This document shows positions 59,519 through 64,000 of a stretch of 64,000 nt of DNA, piece by piece. The notes under the pieces are model-generated. The model had not been told where the DNA came from, did no database searches, and saw only the letters and a list, made by a program, of their open reading frames with translations. Numbering within the stretch: the stretch's first letter is position 1; the number at the start of each line of letters is the position of its first letter. The stretch comes from Allium sativum (taxonomy: Eukaryota > Streptophyta > Magnoliopsida > Asparagales > Amaryllidaceae), in NCBI GenBank assembly GCA_030737875.1, contig CM060918.1, positions 769,662,552-769,726,551 of the forward strand. The letters run 5' to 3'. The translations under genes were made by a program, and so were the position numbers.

Positions 59519-62500
59519 TGTAACAACCCGGATTTTTACAACATGCTAAGACAAGAATCAAGGCAGAAGTTAATTTTAAAATGTGAATCAAGGGAAACGG
59601 GCTATGCCATTGCGTTCGTCTCGGAAAAATACGCGAAATAGAGTCCGAGTTTTCGAAAATCGGAGTCCGTATGACCAAGTTATGGCCCGGCAAAGTTTTC
59701 AGAAAATTTCAAGTTCAAAAACAGTTCAAATTTGAATTCAGATTTCAAAATACAGCCAAGCAGAAGAGGCGGGAAAAATTCCCGCCACCCCCAAGTCGAC
59801 TGGGGAGTCAACTTGGGAGTCGACACACCCCAGGTGGTGTCGACTGCCCAGTCGACACCCCTGTCGACTTGGGTGGTCGGCCAGTTTGGCCTGGGTGCAC
59901 CTGACTTGTTCCTCAAGACATGGTTGGAGGCTTGTGACGGATTTTAAAGGCTCAGATCTATCCTAGGTTAATCTAAGGGCCTAAACTACTCCTAATCTCT
60001 ATAAAAGACCCCTAAGCCTACCCTAAACCCTCACAAATCACTCATGCCACGAAGTGCCGCCAAAATCTATCTTGATCATGGCCTCGATCTCCAACTCCAA
60101 GAGCTCATGCATTCAAATCGGATCCGAATCAAAGGTGCTAGCTTGCTACATCAAATCAAGGCAGTGAATCAACGTTGCTATGCAAGTTTCATGACGATTC
60201 TTCAACAAAGGAGCCACCTTTCTTAGTCAAGACGATTCATGATCTTTCCCTAAGCCTCGCTATGTAAGTTCTAGCTACTTGTAGATTCTAACGGTGGTTC
60301 TAATGTGACATGGAATAAAATGCGATGAAACATAAGTGTGCTAGCCTATGTGAACCTAATTTTGCCCCTTTTCTATGATCTATGACCTTGGGCTAAGTTT
60401 TAGCGACTTAATCATGCCACTCATGTTATGTTTAACCTAGTATATCTTGCAAGTTTGAATCTTTATCTATGGAATGTTAGCATGAACCTTTGGGAACCAT
60501 TTGACTTGTGAAACATTGGGAAAGATTTGACTTTGGGGCTTATGCATGTAAATGAACCCAAATTCCCTTATGATAGTATGCATGTTTGTGGCCAAATTCC
60601 CTTATGATAATATGCATGTTTGTGGCCAAATTCCCTTATGATACTATGCATGTTTGTGGCCAAAAACCCCTTATGATGCTATGCATATTTTGAGGCCAAA
60701 CCGCTTATGATACCATGCATGTTGGTGGCCAATCCCTTTTTGACATCGTGCATGTTTTGAGGAAAATATGTAGCATAGTATCCTTACTATGTCGACTCGC
60801 TTTTACTTGAGTTGGAAACATGATTTGGGGTAGGTTAGACGTGCGTGATTATGACATGATAATTTGATATGGGATTTCATGAAAATATGACACTCATGAT
60901 ACACCTAAATAGGGACATGACATGTGGGGTAAACATGGGACTTGAGACTAGACACGTATGGGTTGTAAGTGTAATATGACACTAGACCAAACATGAAAGT
61001 GGCCAACTCGAGGTTGGGTTGAGTTTGTAGCATAAATCTACCCGGACCCGCCCGGCTTAACTAGTGGCTACAAACAATAGGACCCAATGTGAGTAGTTGG
61101 TCATATAGCACTTAAAACCCGAGGTTAGACTAGGTTGTGGTGTAAATCTACCCGGACCCGCCCGACTTAACTAGTAACCACAACAAAGTCTAATGTGAGA
61201 GGTTGGATTGCATTAATCTAATTAATGCCACATGAAAAGGTTAAGTAATTTTGACTAATGACACTTAACCGATATGACACGAATGGGTAGGTTAAGTGGA
61301 ACCGGACTTGATTTCTTAATGACATTTAACCATATAAGACGATTAGCGGATGGGGTTAAGTAATTTACACTTAACTAATCCGACTTGGTAATTAGATGTG
61401 GTTAAGTAACCTACACTTAACTAATCTAAACACGGTAATTAGATGGGGTTAAGTAACCTACACTTAACTAATCTAAACACGGTAATTCGATGGGGTTAAG
61501 TTAAACACTTAACCAATCTAAACTTGGTAATTCAATGTGGTTAAGTAACCAATACTTAACCAACTTAACATGATAATTTAATGGGGTTAAGTAACTTATA
61601 CTTAATCAATTATACATGATGATTTGATGAGGTTAAGCAACCATACTTAACCAATCTAATATGAGAACTTGATAGGGTTAAGTCACAAGACCGTTTAAAT
61701 ATACTTAACCATTCTAATACGATTGGATGGGGTTAAGTTAACCTATACTTAACCAATCCGACTCGATAATCCGATGAGGTTAAGATAATCTATGCTTAAC
61801 CAATCTAACACGATAATTTGATAGGGTTAAGATAAACAAATACTTAACCAATTTGACTTGATGATTGAATAGGGTTAAGTCATGAGCTTCTTGGTATACT
61901 TAACCAACTTGTAGGGCTAGGTCTTGGACTTGAATACTTAGCCAAATCTTGACATGATTCGTAGGCAGGTTAAGTCATGAACTTAAATGACAATACTTAA
62001 CCCATTAGACAAAACCCTAGTTCAGGGGAATAGGTGGAAAACCGGGATTAACAAGGATAACGGGAAAGGAGACTAAGTGGTAAACCTTAGTTTAGGAAAC
62101 TAAGTAATAATTCTTAGTCAAGAGATTTGAACCTGTTCACAGATAGATGAGTAACCCGATACGGTAGGTCATCGCTTAAACACACGAGGAGGAGCAAATT
62201 ATCCGACTTGGATAAAGGCTCCAACGAACTGGGTGACGAAGCGGTAGCTTCGGGGGGCGTGAGGGTACTTTTGGTATCCCTCTGTGAGGTGGCAGATGGT
62301 CCATGAAACCTGGCCTCACAGAGGTTAAGGTCTGCGGTAGAAGAGCCAAGAGTATGCCTTGGTTGCTATGCGAGCGACCTAAAGACTGGGATGGATTAGC
62401 GTGGAGTCGACGATACTTGTTTTTGCCCTGGATAGCACGTCGCCTACTACCTACCATCTTTAGTCAATCGTGTACGAACGGAAAAGGCAGAGAACTCCCA

Positions 62501-63902
62501 ACAGACCATGTTCTTGCTATCGAGTCATAGGTGAGGTTGGCCCATAGGAAAGTGGGGCTATAGTGGGGCCGGGATGTAGTTCTCATACATAATTTTTCTT
62601 GGATTGCCTTTCAGTAGTTGAGGGAGGGGTCACGTGGGACCATAGCCACGGATACAAAAACAGACCTTGATATCTGTATCAGCAGACGACTTAAAGCTCC
62701 CGACCGAGTTCCGTATTTCTTGATTTGCCCTGGCACGGAACTCGGATGGCACATTGAGATACATGTGCGTCTAGACATGGAAAACGATTCACAATATATA
62801 CGTGGGATAAAGGGCGTGGTTGACGGGTGGCATAATCCCTAGTGGCCCTAGGTGGCCTGAACCCAAACCGAGACACGGAAACGTTCATTAGGTAGCATAA
62901 TCCCTAGTGGTCCTAGGTGGGATAAATCCTAAGTGAACACGCGATAGTTCATGGTAAGAAAACATAACCAGATCAAGGGTAGCAGTCCAAAATAACTTCA
63001 AGGATAAAATGGTACTACGTTGAGGTGGTATAGATTTACATGGGAAAGTCCGTACGGCCTACGGCAAAGGACTGAACTTATACATGGAAAGAAACATACG
63101 AGTTGGGAAAACCTACATATGCTATATATTAGATTGACATGGACCATTACATGACATTGGGCAGGGGACATTTATAGTTAACACATGACGCGGGTTGGAA
63201 TATTAGTACGAGAGGTGCTGAGCAAATATACATGATAAATACCTTGGGATGTTATACATGATAGATACCTTGGGGTAGTATACTGGATAGAAACCTGACG
63301 ATGTGATACCTTGATTTATCTTGACCCCTAGTTTATCATGATACCTTAGTTTATCTTGCGACAGTAGTTCATCCAGTTATCTTGGTTTAGCTTATCTATC
63401 TTGTCGTCATCCTTATGTTTACTTTCAGTTTATGCATGTCATGTTACCTTTACCTATTTTTATACTGGAAGTAGATAGGACTTACCAGTCTTTATGACTG
63501 ACCCCGATTGTTTCGCCTCTTTGTCTTCCGTCCCCCCCCCCCCCCCCCCCCCCCCAGGTTTTCAGGGAGGAAATGATGTTGTTTAGTTCGGACCTCTTAT
63601 GCTTGAAGGTCATCATGTATAGCATGGTCTCCTCTTGGCTATGGCTGCTTCACCGCTTTATTTTGGGGAATAATTTATGAAAAGGTTTTATGCTTCTTTA
63701 CTATTGCAAGACAGGTTTTGATGTATTCTGATGTAAAAGGCTTTAGACCTTATTTTATAAGGTAGTGAAATTTGTTTTACTTCTGCTGTTTTATATATAT
63801 GTTCTGTCTTGTAATATTTCTGTGCATCTTTACCTCGATAATGCTTCACCAAACCTAGTGCATTCCCTTTGTGAGTGACCCTAGCGTAGGTGGGGTGTTA
63901 CA
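59519..63902 (+). repeat. E4 3' LTR (4.38 kb)
   Basis: Matches the 5' LTR throughout. Differences include one 34-bp unit fewer, one TTAAG unit more, and a C-run of 24 (63532-63555) where the 5' LTR has 7. It ends GGTGTTACA next to TGCCA. Confidence 0.96.
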
Positions 63903-64000
63903 TGCCACTTCATATTTATATCGATCCCCAAACTTGGCTGGATCCTTGAGCTGAAGGATACAATGTGGAGAGTGAAAGGCTCGGGATATGAGGGGAGAAC
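63903..64000 (-). repeat. B right LTR, segment right of E4
   Basis: Aligns to about 27612-27730 (CTTCATATT, GCTAGATCC-like and GAGCTGA words). It runs off the window. Confidence 0.6.

Larger units (their letters stand above)
53317..63902 (+). mobile_element. E4: LTR-dominated non-autonomous chromovirus
   Basis: Perfect target duplications TGCCA at 53312-53316 and 63903-63907. LTRs are 4.35 and 4.38 kb; the interior is only 1.85 kb and encodes nothing intact. Primer site, pre-tract hairpin and polypurine tract are preserved, so the parts needed in cis survive while the protein genes do not. LTR copies are very similar, so it moved recently using proteins made elsewhere. Comparable to the class called LARDs, though the interior is a deleted chromovirus gag-pol. 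Confidence 0.96.
26822..64000 (-). mobile_element. B: old Tat-like Ty3/gypsy element, minus strand, invaded by E2, E5 and E4
   Basis: Two diverged copies of one repeat, 26822-27700 and 52510-53316 plus 63903-64000, align over hundreds of bases in the same orientation. They are best read as the two LTRs. Inward (minus strand) of the right copy is TTTTGGTGCG, a possible primer site, then a decayed gag with CRFHNVHGHDMNKC. The left copy is interrupted by E2 and E5, the right by E4. The right end is outside the window, so target duplication and full length cannot be checked. A plus-strand accessory gene lies inside. Confidence 0.6.

Overview
The window is plant nuclear DNA made almost entirely of nested LTR retrotransposons. 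I find no tRNA, rRNA, CRISPR array or convincing single-copy host gene. The lineages present are plant Ty1/copia pol, Ty3/gypsy chromoviruses with a Tekay/Del-like chromodomain at the integrase C-terminus, and a Tat-like element. The primer site TGGTATCAGAGC (initiator-Met tRNA) precedes each chromovirus internal region. This suits a repeat-rich, probably pericentromeric region of a seed plant; the species cannot be named from it.

Layout. 1-3140: 3' part of a broken copia element. 4630-5954, 16743-17995 and 26645-26821: pieces of one old minus-strand coiled-coil pseudogene, split by chromovirus E1 (5955-16742, TSD GTGCC) and chromovirus E3 (17996-26644, TSD CTTCC). About 26822 to the window end: one large, old, minus-strand Tat-like element (called B). 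Its two diverged LTRs were hit by E2 (28448-39974, TSD GCGAG), E5 (a solo LTR, 40654-44625) and E4 (53317-63902, TSD TGCCA). B's interior holds a decayed minus-strand gag (51.7-52.45 kb) and an antisense plus-strand gene (45.7-49.9 kb) of the 'putative gypsy type transposon' plus coiled-coil type.

E1 and E2 keep a full gag-protease-RT-RNase H-integrase-chromodomain order, but each is broken by stops or frameshifts, and E2 has also lost protease and RT active-site residues. E3 and E4 are internally deleted. E4 is LTR-dominated: 4.35 kb LTRs around 1.85 kb of scraps. None can be autonomous as read. The LTR pairs of E1, E2 and E4 are still very similar, so recent movement must have used enzymes supplied by other copies.

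The most interesting signal is in the LTRs. All five chromovirus families carry a roughly 100-nt element, usually two in tandem, whose three nested stems keep base pairing while the stem sequences differ between families. They also share a second small hairpin with covarying stems, followed by ACCCC, usually a pyrimidine-rich tract, and a splice-acceptor-like YAG. Between the TATA box and this acceptor lie further family-specific hairpins. Together they suggest a long structured RNA leader, possibly a spliced leader intron, encoded in these long LTRs.
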